Both the position numbers and the translations under genes were made by a program. Shown one piece after another: positions 1 to 11,064 of a stretch of DNA of 64,000 nt (its first letter is position 1; every line of letters starts with the position of its first letter). The notes beneath the pieces were generated by a model that saw nothing but the letters and a program-made list of their open reading frames with translations, was not told where the DNA came from and did no database searches. The stretch is from Phycomyces nitens (taxonomy: Eukaryota > Mucoromycota > Mucoromycetes > Mucorales > Phycomycetaceae): positions 6,448,001-6,512,000 of the forward strand of contig JAHRBC010000003.1 of assembly GCA_022702545.1 (NCBI GenBank), read 5' to 3'.

Positions 1-917
1 TTTGAAGCCGGATTTCAATAGGTAATGGTTCCATACAAACATATCATTATAGTCATAAGAAGTCTTTTCTCTGGGCTCTTCTTTTTCAGAATGGAGTGGA
101 GGTTGGGTCATGTTGACTTGAAGCGAGTTTGTGAGGTCGTAGGTATAGGAAAAGTAAAAGTTCTTGGACAAGTCTATGTTTTGAAAGGTGGTGATATATC
201 TACAAGAAGATCAGATCCCACAAACATTTAAATAAAGTCTTACCGTGCTTCATCTGAATTCTTGTCAATCTTGACCTGGAGACCTACTGGTACCAGGCGT
301 GTTTCATCAATGTGATAGATGTAATGACCTCCCAACAGGGCCACTTGTTTGCGCCTAGTGATAAAAATCATATACCAGCCCTGGGTGAAGCGTACGAATC
401 CAACGATGCCATATATCCGCATAGGCACCAAATGAAGACCACCAACCGACATATTTCCATCCTCAATCATCTTTAAAAGCTTTGACTTTTCGTGCTGGGT
501 ATAGACCACATCATCCTCAATCACCACGAGCTCCTTGGGGTTCGTTCGATGGATCTGAAGAACCCGATAGCGCTGCTTTGACTGGTTGGTACCTATCAAG
601 TAGTATCGCTGAAATATACGGTTGATCAGCAAGACATTTCTAGGCAATACAGTAGATTGACCTACAGTCTTGGTTTCATAGAGCTCAAAACTGCTCATTA
701 CAAAACGGTAGTTTGAAAAGTTCATTGTGGAATCAAGAGTGTTTTCTTTCATTTCTTGGTTCTGTTGGCTGGTATGATCATCATCGATTGTTTGAATCGT
801 AGGTGGGCGTTTGGGCGGTGCAGTCGGGATTGTGGATGTCATGTAGCTCTCATGAAGAGATTCTTGTGCATCATTGAATATCTGGGCTTCTTGATTCATG
901 TTATGCACAACCAACAA
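1..917 (-). CDS. FIG4: Fig4-type polyphosphoinositide phosphatase (Sac domain), 5' part only
   Basis: This is the N-terminal part of a Sac-domain phosphoinositide phosphatase of the Fig4/Sac3 family, which acts on PtdIns(3,5)P2 at the vacuole/endosome with Fab1 and Vac14. Exon 1 runs 917-244 and exon 2 from 199 off the left edge; the 44-nt intron has donor GTAAGA and acceptor GTAG, and the frame joins as Asp-Glu-Ala-Arg-Tyr. Family signatures are FELYETKT, RVLQIHRTNPKELVVIEDD, VVYTQHEKSKLLKMIEDGN, GIVGFVRFTQGWY and, in exon 2, FQNIDLSKNFYFSYTYDLTN. The catalytic CX5R motif lies further downstream, outside the window. The first 60 or so residues are low-complexity and poorly conserved, so the start is uncertain: a second Met follows six codons later. 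Family assignment is strong; function is inferred from the family. Confidence 0.9.
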
Positions 918-1328
918 TTTATCTACTCTGTGTCTTTAAATTGATTCTTTTAAAGTTTATCTGCCACCAAAGTTCCAAGGCTTTGTTTTTTTTTATTTAT
1001 TTTTTAGATGGTGCGAATCAAGTGAATGTTGAGAGATTCCATTTAGATTCCTAATCTGTTTGCAAGAACCTCATGTACTGATTCCAAGTTCTTTATTCAA
1101 TCCCTAAAGTCCGGATTCCATTTTGATTATCAGCGATAATCTTTGAGGGCTGTATATTGATTATATACATACATACATATATGTATGTATGTAGTCTTGT
1201 GGGATATTTGGTTGGTTATCAATGTCAGGGTTTTATTATTGATGTATTATAAACATTTATGGGCACTTGTAGTATAATGATATGTATATGGATGAATAAC
1301 AGAATATGGATAGAAATGAAATATTACA

Positions 1329-3173
1329 CTAGACACGCAATGCAAACTTTTCTACAAGCTGCGTCTTGGGGTGCTCAGGGCCAAATACGATGGCTCGTAC
1401 TTTGGCAGCCTGTGAGTAGGCGTCTCTGGCTTCTTTGTACCACTTCTTTTGGAGTGGCTGGCGACCGGATATACGGCATTGTTCGGCCATGGCATCACAT
1501 AGCTCACCCAGATTTTGCCAAAAGTCAGAAATCTCGGCTGTCTTGTCAGGCAGGCTCTGCTTGGAATGCTCATCAAGGACACCTAGGATAGTCCGGTTGA
1601 CTTCAATGGCACCCTTGAGATTGTCCTGGTGACGGAAGCAGTTCAAAAGAGGAATGGAAGCATTGAGGCGGATAGAGTTTTGAGGGTGGATTTCACCAGC
1701 AGGAAGCGTCTTTGCTTGACTGGGAAGAGTGGTTTTTGCTAGAGGCTCCAACTGGCGGCAGGCAGAGCGATAATCGCGCTTTTGACGAAGAGCGTACATA
1801 CCGGCTGCATAAGACGCATTGGCTTTCTCGATTGCCTCTTTAACCTTTGATGCCGAGGCTACATGGCCACATCCAGCACAGGTCCAAGTGTCCCCGAGAA
1901 CCTTTTCACCCTTGTCGAGCTCTTCCATTGAAGCCGGAGGAATGACATATACATCTTTACTGCAACAAGTACAAACCACACTCTGCAAGAATCGATCGAC
2001 TGAATTCTCCATTGGGGTAGTACATCGTTTGCATTTACACCAAAAATGTTTTGTCTTGAGAAGGTCCTGGCGTCTCTCATCGCGGGAGGCGTATAGATCA
2101 ATATAGCTTACAGTGAGCTCCTCGTCAGTCTTGACTGGCCGGATCGTACGGAAAGCCAATTGGCCATTTGGCATGCCCACAAAGGCAGTGTTGGGGTTGC
2201 AGGCATGATTAAAGAACATGGCGCCTACGGGAAATAGGCCCAGTGCAACGTCTGTATTGCGAGATTGGTTGTCTCCCAGTCCGTGGGCATTTGAGTTGAT
2301 TCTACGATCAAATTTAAGTTATTATTTGATCGATATATTTGTAAATAAAAATATAGAAAATATTATATTAATATTAATGTATATATATATATCAATAATA
2401 CCTGCAAGCAAGTGTCACCATGTCCTCGACTGGCATGGCCATTGATTCTGGCATTTCTGAAAGTAACCGTTGGGCTAACATGGATTTATGAGCACTTTTG
2501 ATTCGCACCATTTACACTTACAAGCCTCTGTCAGCACTTTGATGAATGCCCGGTCAGCATGCTCTCGATGGCTCAAGAGATCTTCGACACACCAGTAAGG
2601 TGTTGAGCACAAGGGTTTGTATTCCTTGATTTCCTGGGGCTTGGCTGCCTCTTCCATTCTCTTGGCCATCAAGAGAACCATGAGACGCAATAGATCTGGA
2701 TCTGTGTCGGTTGAACTGCCAATAGAGTCTACTTGGCTCATGATAGAACACACCTTTGGATGGGTTGTATCCTTGTCTAGACATGCTTGAGAGCAGTAAA
2801 ACGATTTTTTACAATCCAGACACATGAGTTTTGTTGCAAGGGTTTCGAGACAGACGTGGCACTGTTGGTCGATGAATTCGCTTCGAACAACAAACGCCGT
2901 GGCTTGTTCTCGACATACAGTTGTTCCTTCACTGATCGGACTCGAGGCAGCAGCATGCCTTCCTTTAGCCTTTGTGTTTCTGAGACTAACAGGGTAGTCT
3001 TGGAGGGCTTTTTGGTAGTACTCTGGAATTGGCTCTATAGGCCCACTAGCCTTTTTCTTTGGCTTCTTTTTCTTGTTTTTCGGCAAAATTGGTGAGGATT
3101 CAGTTTGGGTCGTATCCTGGGTTGGAATGTCTTTCTGGAGAGCCAGAGACTCGTTTTCTTTGATGACTTCCAT
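1329..3173 (-). CDS. SET and MYND domain protein (SMYD-like lysine methyltransferase)
   Basis: Predicted protein-lysine methyltransferase with a SET domain split by a MYND zinc finger. I infer three exons: 3173-2522, 2474-2402 and 2301-1329 (565 residues). The first intron (47 nt) uses GTAAGT and a TTAG acceptor; ignoring it gives a false stop soon after the Cys-rich stretch following the donor. The second (100 nt) is AT-rich. The MYND finger is at about residues 105-142, with paired cysteines in CHVCLETL, CLDC, YCSQAC and HPKVC. The SET core follows in exons 2-3: CRINSNAHGLG, GLFPVGAMFFNHACNPN (AdoMet pocket) and the catalytic-Tyr region VSYIDLYASRDERRQDL, then post-SET cysteines in FWCKCKRC. 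The C-terminus is helical and TPR-like. The N-terminus carries a Lys-rich tract (KNKKKKPKKK), possibly a nuclear signal. The substrate (histone or other) cannot be told. Confidence 0.88.
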
Positions 3174-4328
3174 TACAAGAGTTAAAGAGAAAAGAGTTGG
3201 CTACCAAGATCCACGTTTTGTTTGCAAGTTGAATAAGAAAAAAATTACTCAGATGAATGTGACGTAAATCATTCACTTGTTCATTTTTCCTAAAGGCCAG
3301 AATTCACGCTCCGTCAGGGGAGTCTTCCTAACCGACAAGTCCATCTTGTGAGTGTAGGACAAAGAAGAGTTTTTGATCTCCTACCATATGCCTATATATA
3401 TTGAACCCCGGATCAAGACAGAAATCTGTTTTAATTTTTACAGAAATTGAGTATACCTGGAAGCTATTGCGCCCAAGCTCAAGGCAGCTTAAAAGGAGGG
3501 CAGCCAAATATTACAGACTGTTTGGCCTTTTTAAATATAATGTGTCTGTTATCTGAAACGGTTTAATATTGTCACCAAGAATCGTATTAGTCTTTACAGA
3601 AGTTACATTTTTACGTGTATTTGGCTTGTGTCTATAGAGTATGCATGGCTATATTTGATTATTAAGTAGCCCTGAATGTATGTTCAATCCCTGGTCTGAA
3701 AAGTACGTTGGCTTTTACCGGCACGGTCCTCCAACTACCAGAGATTTTTTTCCAGTAAGCAGCTCAGCATTTAATACCCAATTGAATATTGACAGGTTTA
3801 TGATCCATTACTGCGCAATATATATATATATATCGAGTCAAACGGCTCGCTTGTATTGGATAATCAAGGGCTCAAATAGTTGGGTTTACCGCCAATGAAT
3901 TGGTGATGTTTATATTAATGTGAAGAAAAAAAAGAGAGAGAGATATCCTCCAACACTCTAACAACATGTTTGAACAAAATGTATGTTTTCTGCGCAGTAA
4001 TTGCTGCGAAAACGAGTGTCATGTCATGTCATGAAGACCTAGTTTCTCATATTTCTGAAAACGTATCGTGTTGCTCAGATATCTTCTTTTGTTTGCTTGA
4101 AAAAATAAAATAAAAGTAAAATAGAAAGAAAGCCAAGTAGGTGGCACAGTTCATGTCAGGAACATGTCCGAACAGACAATCAAGGCCCAATAGATATTCA
4201 AGAGGTTGTATAATTAGAGATGTTTTCTTGATACATTTTCTATCCGATTGGTATACTTTAGTAAAATGGTCAGAAGATGTGGCGGGTGTATGCACAAAAA
4301 AAGAAGGTCTAAAGATAGATACTTAGAA
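3174..4328. other. Intergenic, no gene seen
   Basis: AT-rich spacer between the SET-MYND gene and the inverted-repeat element. It has a short (AT)n run near 3818-3834 and purine runs near 3926. Open frames of 60-80 codons occur on both strands, but none has splice context or recognisable protein features. Confidence 0.6.
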
Positions 4329-4606
4329 GGTGCTCTCCACCACCTCTCCGCCGGTCGGCGAAAAAGGAAGGCATAAACTAGTCGATGAATTTAGTAATTA
4401 AATTGTTTATTATGGTAGCTAAGATACTAAATGCGATAGGCCTTTTCCAAAACGAGAATCCTCAGGCTTTAAGCATTGGAAATATAAAATGGTTAGACTC
4501 ACCCAGCGGTCATTAAAATGACCTAATACCCAATAAAAAGACCTCTATATCCTAAATAATATTACTAAACTAGTATGTTACATTATTCACTTTTACAGCC
4601 ATTATT
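4329..4606 (+). repeat. Left terminal inverted repeat (278 bp)
   Basis: Left arm of the foldback element. It includes a short internal palindrome, GGTCATTAAAATGACC, which recurs in the right arm. It pairs with 4903-5180 over its full length. Confidence 0.88.
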
Positions 4607-4902
4607 CTTGTTTTTGTTTAATAACTTTGGGCCTATTAAGTAGTTATTTTAGTAAATATTAAAATAAATTATCTAAATGCTAAAATACCCTTCTTATTCT
4701 TTATGCTTATACTGTGTTTCAATGGTTTTGAATATTAATCAATACTATTGTCAAATACATCTTGAACTTCCATATTTTTATAATTTAAGTAGAAGGCATG
4801 AGTTTTATAGCTGTTGGGATTTATTTTTCTATTTAAAGTATTGTTGAATAAAGGAATAATAAGATGGAAGAAGAAAGTAATTATAAATACATTCACAGTA
4901 AA

Positions 4903-5180
4903 AATAATGGCTGTAAAAGTGAATAATGTAACATGTTGGTTTAGTAATATTATTTAGGATATAGAGGTCTTTTTATTGGGTATTAGGTCATTTTAATGAC
5001 CGCTGGGTGAGTCTAACCATTTTATATTTCCAATGCTTAAAGCCTGAGGATTCTCGTTTTGGAAAAGGCCTATCGCATTTAGTATCTTAGCTACCATAAT
5101 AAACAATTTAATTACTAAATTCATCGACTAGTTTATGCCTTCCTTTTTCGCCGACCGGCAGAGAGGTGGTGGAAAGCACC
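4903..5180 (-). repeat. Right terminal inverted repeat (278 bp)
   Basis: Right arm of the foldback element, reverse complement of 4329-4606. The differences cluster at the outer tip and near the inner end, beside TGTTACATTATTCAC. Confidence 0.88.
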
Positions 5181-5823
5181 ATAAAAAGCTGTGACCATTT
5201 TAGGGGGTGTGGCGTGAAGGCTTCCGGGACCTATCAAGCAAAAGATTTATGCACGTCAAACACCAGAAAATATATCCAAGACGGAAGATACATCCGTAAA
5301 ACAAAGCAGGTATACAAATTCTTTTATAAAATATAGCCGATCTAGAAATATTCTCAAACTTACTACACTACGGGAAAAAAAGGTGTTTTTTCGAAATCGG
5401 AGATTTATTTTGGGTCTATAATAGCCAAAACTTGATAATTTTTTGGAATTGAAACAAAAACCAAGTTAAATCCCAAAATATAAACTCAGAGAAGAGAAAA
5501 ACGATATTTTAACTACAGATATTACATTTTTGGAAAGTATAGATTGTAATTGAGAATTATTCAAGGTCAGATGGGTAAAAGACAAGAATACATAAAATAT
5601 CGCTTGGTAAAACTCTACACAAGCAATTTCCAAGCTGCTTAAAAAGCTAGTCATGAAGATGATTGGGCACATTCAAATAAGTAGAAGTACCAATATACTT
5701 GGTACACAGAGTACGAAAATAATCACAAGTCCACGAAAATCTTTCTTTCCTTCTTCACAACAAACCCACATCTCTAACTATTAATATTTTATTGTGAACA
5801 TCACAGATAATTCAGTCATCTAG
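5181..5823. other. Intergenic, no gene seen
   Basis: AT-rich spacer between the foldback element and the orphan spliced gene. A short open frame starting at 5653 ends before the splice-acceptor-like CATCTAG at 5823 and may or may not belong to that gene. Confidence 0.5.
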
Positions 5824-6243
5824 TTACTCCAAAGCATTCAAGAGACTCCATGTACTTTACAAAAGGGCCAAGATGAACTCCAGGAAGCACTTCAAATAAA
5901 ACAACAAGTCATGCAACAAGAGATTGCAAGCATTCATAATAATTTCAACAAAATCAGATGTCCAAAGCAAGATGTTGTCATCCTTTCTAATGTAAGTTGC
6001 TAACAAAATAACAATACATTTGACTAACGTGAATAATAGGCTCTTGGACCTTCTCCTAACTGGAAATTAATATCCAAGGTCGATAAGCACACGGTTTGCA
6101 CCAGGCACCTAATCCTTCTCAAAGAACAGGGTATTCATTCTACCAGATCCCATGAGAACTGGACATCTGTTGCAAAGGTTGCTCCTCTTTGGAAAACACG
6201 TTACAGAAGACCAAGGCCAACATCAAAAGGTATTATCAGGTAA
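5824..6243 (+). CDS. Orphan spliced gene, unknown function, 5' end unresolved
   Basis: Two exons, 5824-5991 and 6040-6243, join in frame across a 48-nt intron with an ideal donor (GTAAGT), a CTAAC branch site and a TAG acceptor. They encode about 123 residues. The first part is a Gln-rich predicted coiled coil (QDELQEALQIKQQVMQQE). The second is basic and aromatic (PNWKLISKVDKHTVCTRHL, then ENWTSVAKVAPLWKTRYRR) and ends in GIIR. An in-frame stop lies directly before 5824. Either a further exon precedes the acceptor-like CATCTAG, or translation starts at the internal Met at 5911. I do not recognise the family; the Trp/Arg-rich second half looks nucleic-acid-binding, but that is a guess. It could be one copy of a lineage-specific repeated family, or a relic. 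Confidence 0.5.
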
Positions 6244-8504
6244 GAACAAAATGATTACGTAGTATTAAATAGACGTATTAAAGCTATTATAACCAATAAA
6301 TATTATTCTCTTACAACCAATAATATTATTTAAAAAATAAAATTGCTATAAAATATATTGTTATTATCCAATAGAAATTGCAATAATCTAAAATATACAA
6401 GAATAAGAACCAATTGAATGAACTATACTATAATAATAGTCAAATATTATAATACTTTTATCTAGTTAGCTAAATATTGTCCAATTAAAGTCTATAATGA
6501 CTAGAGTTTTTATATATAAGCACCAATAGAAATCTCAAAAACAGGAAAGTCATCGGTGTGTTAAAAAGACAATTGTACATCCATAATAAAGCGGAGATAC
6601 ATAATGATCCAAAAAAGTAAAGGGAAATGCAAAAGGTGTAAACACAAACACGCCCCTAGAAACACCCTTTGATTTCCCGTAGTGCTATATATCATTCACA
6701 CCACTCATAGGGTTGCTTTCTGGACCAATCACTAGCATGTCACCTTTATTAAATAAACCTCTTTTAGAGACTGCATGTGGTTTCATACAGCACACCTCAT
6801 CATTACTTTCCATAGAAATCACCTGGAATAGGATCCTAATATACATATTTCTCTTTTGAATTTCAAAAATAATGTTTGCAGAGTGTCCTATTAATATTAA
6901 TATTATTGTCATTATTTAATATGCTGGAAAGATGACATTATTGAGTATGATTTTTGTATCTTTTTTATACTTTTTCTTGCGGTAGAATAAGAATAACAGC
7001 ATTCTAGACTTTAGGTCACTGTAAATAGACAAAGATGACTAGTATAAAATCGTCTCGACCTAAAGAGCGCAGCCGAATACGACACCCCATGTTCAAAACC
7101 TGTACCAATAACATCTATGGGTACAAGCATATTTGAATACACAGTTAATATAAACATACTACCTCTCATTCCTCCATCGTGAGCTTCCGAGTCTTTGATA
7201 GGTTCTTTAAAGAAAATAGAAAATTCTAGATATTTCAAGCAAATTTATTTAGTACTTTCCAAAGATGTCGGCTAGATCAAATTGATTATCGGACTCAATC
7301 TTCAAAGGAATATTCTAAACTGTCAAGGACGTTTTCGAGGCTTTAGAAAGAAGAAGATGCACATTAAATGATTTCTGAATACGATAGTTGCTCTAAACTA
7401 CCCTTTTTTTATTATTACTATTATTATTATTCTATTAGGTTTTGGTTAAATGTCAATAACAATCTACTTTTAAACGTGGTATACATGCAGCATCTCGGGT
7501 AACCAGATAATCTTTAGATATTCAACTACAAAGAGTCAGGCTATTGGTCTTCCAAAAGCCTCAAAGTATGAACATTACTATGGATAGTAACCAATAAATC
7601 ATCAAAAAAAAACGGATTAGTCCAAAGATAGAATGAGCAAGTTGTTATGACTACATTACTTATTTTGTTGTCTTTTTGGCTTAATAAACAACTTTAGTAG
7701 CATCTCAGCTCTAAAGCATGCTCAACACGATCTAACACTTTGTGAACAGAGTGCTCTATTTGCTTGAAAGATATTAACTCTATCGATTCGTAAATATAAT
7801 ACTATTTCTTGATCTACTTTTGTATATTACCTGTTATGCCGCTAGTAAAACAAAAAAGAATCCCGAGAGATATATGAAATGCAGTATACTCTAGTACTTT
7901 ATATATATATATATATATATTGTAGAGCAACAAATCTATTATAGGGTTCTGGCTATCATGGGTGCATTTTTGATGTTCAGAAATACGAACAATATAGTAT
8001 AAGAGGAGTGGTATCTAGGCCGAGATGCAACCAAATTAAAGAAATAAAAGCTTGTGTTTCATTTATTCCAAGCTTTGCTCATTGCCTCTCGTGTATCTAG
8101 CTTTAAATATTCTTTAAATGTTCCCAGAGTAAAAAAGAATATTATATTCCAATAAAATATAATAGCCTTTTAAGCCTAGAATACTATGATCAGTAAATTT
8201 AGTATTCTGACCATAGTGATTGTTATTTATAGACTAGAATAGTACTGACATCTAATATGATATACTTCTGTATACTAGTAATGTCTATAAACTATCGATT
8301 TATAGAAATCTATATACTGTTGTCAATAACGTACCAAGACTTGTCTCTAAAGATTGATGTCAAGCATTGTCTATGAACTTATTAATTTGCCAACTTTCCA
8401 GTTTGATGTCAATGCCTCGAGATAGATAAATACCCAAAATATTCAAAGAAAAAAAGTCCTTTGTGATCTTACCTTACCTCTTTAAACATGAGAGTTATCT
8501 ACAG
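6244..8504. other. AT-rich island with possible decayed coding traces
   Basis: Mostly AT-rich non-coding DNA with (AT)n near 7901-7921 and (ATT)n near 7411-7430. On the minus strand, 6685-7300 holds two short frames whose translations look less random than their surroundings (for example EAHDGGMR, intron-like GTAGTA...CCATAG, then GTGFEHGVSY), but stops interrupt every join I tried. I treat this as a possible decayed gene and do not call a CDS. Confidence 0.3.
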
Positions 8505-8758
8505 GCAGTTTAACTCTAGTTCTTCTCCTACTGGTAAATATCATTTTTAATGAGCAATATGTCTATTTAATACTTGATCTGTACAATATTAATTCTCACA
8601 TCAATTAAAGACAGTGGTTATGGCTCTGGAACCTCTAGTCCCAGATCTATTGTATTGAGCAGGGAGTCCACCAACTCATCAACAAGAGGATCGTGAGTAT
8701 AAGCTCCTCTGAATAACGTCTCATTAATATACCTTGTTGCAGTTCTTGTTGTGGATAG
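8505..8758 (+). CDS. Possible 3' exons of an unrecognised gene ending SSCCG
   Basis: Three short segments join in one frame through good splice sites: 8505-8533 (acceptor CTACAG, donor GTAAAT), 8611-8692 (donor GTGAGT) and 8743-8758 (acceptor TTGCAG), then TAG. The peptide is Ser/Thr-rich (SGYGSGTSSPRSIVLSRES) and ends in Ser-Ser-Cys-Cys-Gly. No upstream exons were found. A Ser-rich tail ending in paired cysteines recalls prenylated small GTPases, but CCG is not a standard prenylation signal and no GTPase motif was seen upstream. It may be chance or the remnant of a gene. Confidence 0.25.
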
Positions 8759-10616
8759 GAAATGTTATCGATTGGTTTTCTAGTTGATCAAAACATACAA
8801 ACCTTTACGATGAAATAAAAGCCTTTTTTTTGTTCTTAGACGGACATAGTCTTAAAATGTAAAAAAAAAAAAAAAAAGGCTTTTAAATATATATACTTCC
8901 GTAGTGTCATGCTTGACTACCTTTAATAAAAAGTTCCGTCAAAGTATATATCAAAAAATTTTGAACCCCAAAAAAAATGGAGATCCGAGATGAAGATCAG
9001 TGAAAGTTTTTGGAATACTCTGCATCTACACACCTAATAGACCCCTCTAAAATAGAAAATAACATTTGAATACCTTGGTCAGTTATCCAAAAAGTTAAAA
9101 AGCATACAAGTCTGAAGCTTTGCTAATTATTACAAAGCTGATGAATAATATGCCAAAAAGGTTGTTTCTAGTCGTACAAAATCTGAGTTGACTTTAATTT
9201 CCTTTTTTGTAGAAAGAACAAAGTCCTGTTATTTCTTAGCTGTCACGAGTAGAAACGTTATTTTTTTGAGTTGAATTTTATATGGAAATGCTTGATATTG
9301 CACTTGAATATCATGAATAATCAAATGAGTGCGTGTAAAGCAGTGTATGTTTAGAGTAACTGTAAATTAACCGAGGTTATAGATCAGTTATTACAGACAT
9401 TACCAATTCTTCAAGTGATATTTAATCATCAGCTGAATTTCCACAATCTTCCAAATGTCCCTGATCCGTGCAAGTACAAAGCTAAAAAGCATGGCTTTGT
9501 AGGCTTTAATATTAATTTCTCAGATAATTACCTGTCATATACCTTCTTTGATCCAGCTCGGTCAAGAGTGTTTAAATTTAATTATAGCTTATTTATTTGA
9601 GAAATTATGAAATCTAGTCTAGAGATACTAGACTTGATTATGAAAGACACATGCTTAGAGATCTTGCTTATTTTAACAGCCCCAGGATTTTGGCTTGCGT
9701 GATTTTGATTATTAGTCAAGCAAAGAAGGTACTTTTGGGCGTATATGTCTGGTTCAAAATATTCGGGGTTTGCCAGCAAAGAGGCAAGAGTGAGTCAATG
9801 TTTTTTTTTGCCACAAATATTATATATTATATTTGTTTTGTTTCTTGGGCTTCTTTCCAGAACCCCTATTGAAATAACAAGACACGCAATAAGTACAAAA
9901 AATCATCTTTTCCCGCTTTGTAACAGCAATTTTAGAATGTATGCTCTTCCTGCGACTATTAAAGCTTGTCAAAGTAGCCAAAGTGTCTCAGTATCATAGT
10001 TATTCAAAGCTTTTTTTATCTATCATCGTGTGGGTTAAACATTATCTTGAACTCATCAACCGTTATGTGAAACCAAGAATATAAGTTATTTGCGGAGACA
10101 TATACTATGGCTTTTTGGTATTTTTAATAACAAAGCCAATTCTAATTGAATTGAGCTGAATCTTGAAATAGCACCAAAGGAATCCATAGTTTCTAAAGTG
10201 CGTCTAATTGCCCTGAACAATATCCACTGCGATGATTCTATATTGCAAGTAGATGCGTTTTTTTTCATTAACAAGGGGTCAAGGCACATTGCATTTTTAT
10301 AAGGTTAATATTATATATATAAAACTATATAAGAACCATCTGACAAGGCTTTGAGGAGTAGATTTATATTTTAAGTGTACGCATAATGTAATACACAATT
10401 TTCTTTAACTTTATATAGTTGACTACTTGGTGCTATATTAAGCCTACCTCATCACAAAATGTAATACTACGAATTTGACTGTATAAACCAAAGTCATCCG
10501 TAAAGTCTTGGCTATTGATTCGTATTGACTCATCTAGGATATATTATTGGAGTGCGTAGCCTTTTATTTTTATTTTACAAATTAACTAACAAAATATACA
10601 AATGTTGGGATGGAGA
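8759..10616. other. Intergenic, no confident gene
   Basis: AT-rich DNA with homopolymer runs (poly-A near 8861). Open frames around 9415-10000 (plus) and 10086-10289 (minus) show no recognisable domain or coherent splicing. Confidence 0.45.
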
Positions 10617-11064
10617 TTATCTTGAATGAATAGTAGATATGTGCCTATCCATGTTGTACTTGCTAGAATACGGTTTGTTGCATACATAGCAATTAGCAAT
10701 GCCTCTACTCATGGTATGAGTTCGATTATGTCTTTCGATGTTGAACTTATAATTCGTCTGATAGGAGCAATTTTGGCAACTGAATTTTTTTGAAAAGCAA
10801 CTACCCAAGCGATTCTTCTCTGTGCCCGAGTTTCTCTTGATATTGTAAATCCTGAATGTGTTCTCCAAAGAAATATTACTAGATCTTTGAAAATGATTTG
10901 GTTGCTCTTGTGTTTCATCTAAAGATTTAGTTAGGCGATTGTTGGCTTATTGAAAACTATTAATTACCATTCTCAAGTCTTTTTTCTGCGACCTTGTAGG
11001 GATTTTCTTTAGAAAGGTTCATGGTAATAGAAGAGTTTAATGGTAATCTGGTGGGTTTGCACAT
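10617..11064 (-). CDS. Small two-finger C2H2 zinc-finger protein
   Basis: Predicted nuclear DNA-binding protein of 132 residues from two exons, 11064-10968 and 10918-10617. The 49-nt intron has donor GTAATT, branch-like CTAAC and acceptor TTTAG, and the frame joins as Glu-Asn-Asp-Glu. Two C2H2 fingers fill the C-terminus. The first is C-X2-C-X12-H-X3-H within FSCQNCSYQTNYKFNIERH. The second is C-X2-C-X12-H-X4-H within CYVCNKPYSSKYNMDRH, ending IHSR. The N-terminal 65 or so residues are Ser/Asn/Lys-rich with no domain. An alternative start is Met15 (MNLSKENPY). It stands alone in a gene-poor island. Regulatory target unknown. Confidence 0.75.

Larger units (their letters stand above)
4329..5180. 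mobile_element. Long-inverted-repeat (foldback/MITE-like) element
   Basis: An 852-bp unit made of two 278-bp arms in inverted orientation (4329-4606 and 4903-5180) around a 296-bp AT-rich core. The arms begin GGTGCTCTCCACCACC and end in its near-complement GGTGGTGGAAAGCACC. By eye they differ at about half a dozen positions and have no indels, so they are about 98 percent identical. The core has no ORF, so the element is non-autonomous. I see no clear target-site duplication: left flank ...CTTAGAA, right flank ATAAAAAG. High arm identity in otherwise drifting intergenic DNA suggests a recent insertion or arm-to-arm conversion. The superfamily is not determined. Confidence 0.88.

Noticed and set aside
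2475..2521. Apparent premature stop in the SET-MYND gene
   Set aside because: It lies in a 47-nt GTAAGT...TTAG intron; splicing joins the SET halves in frame.
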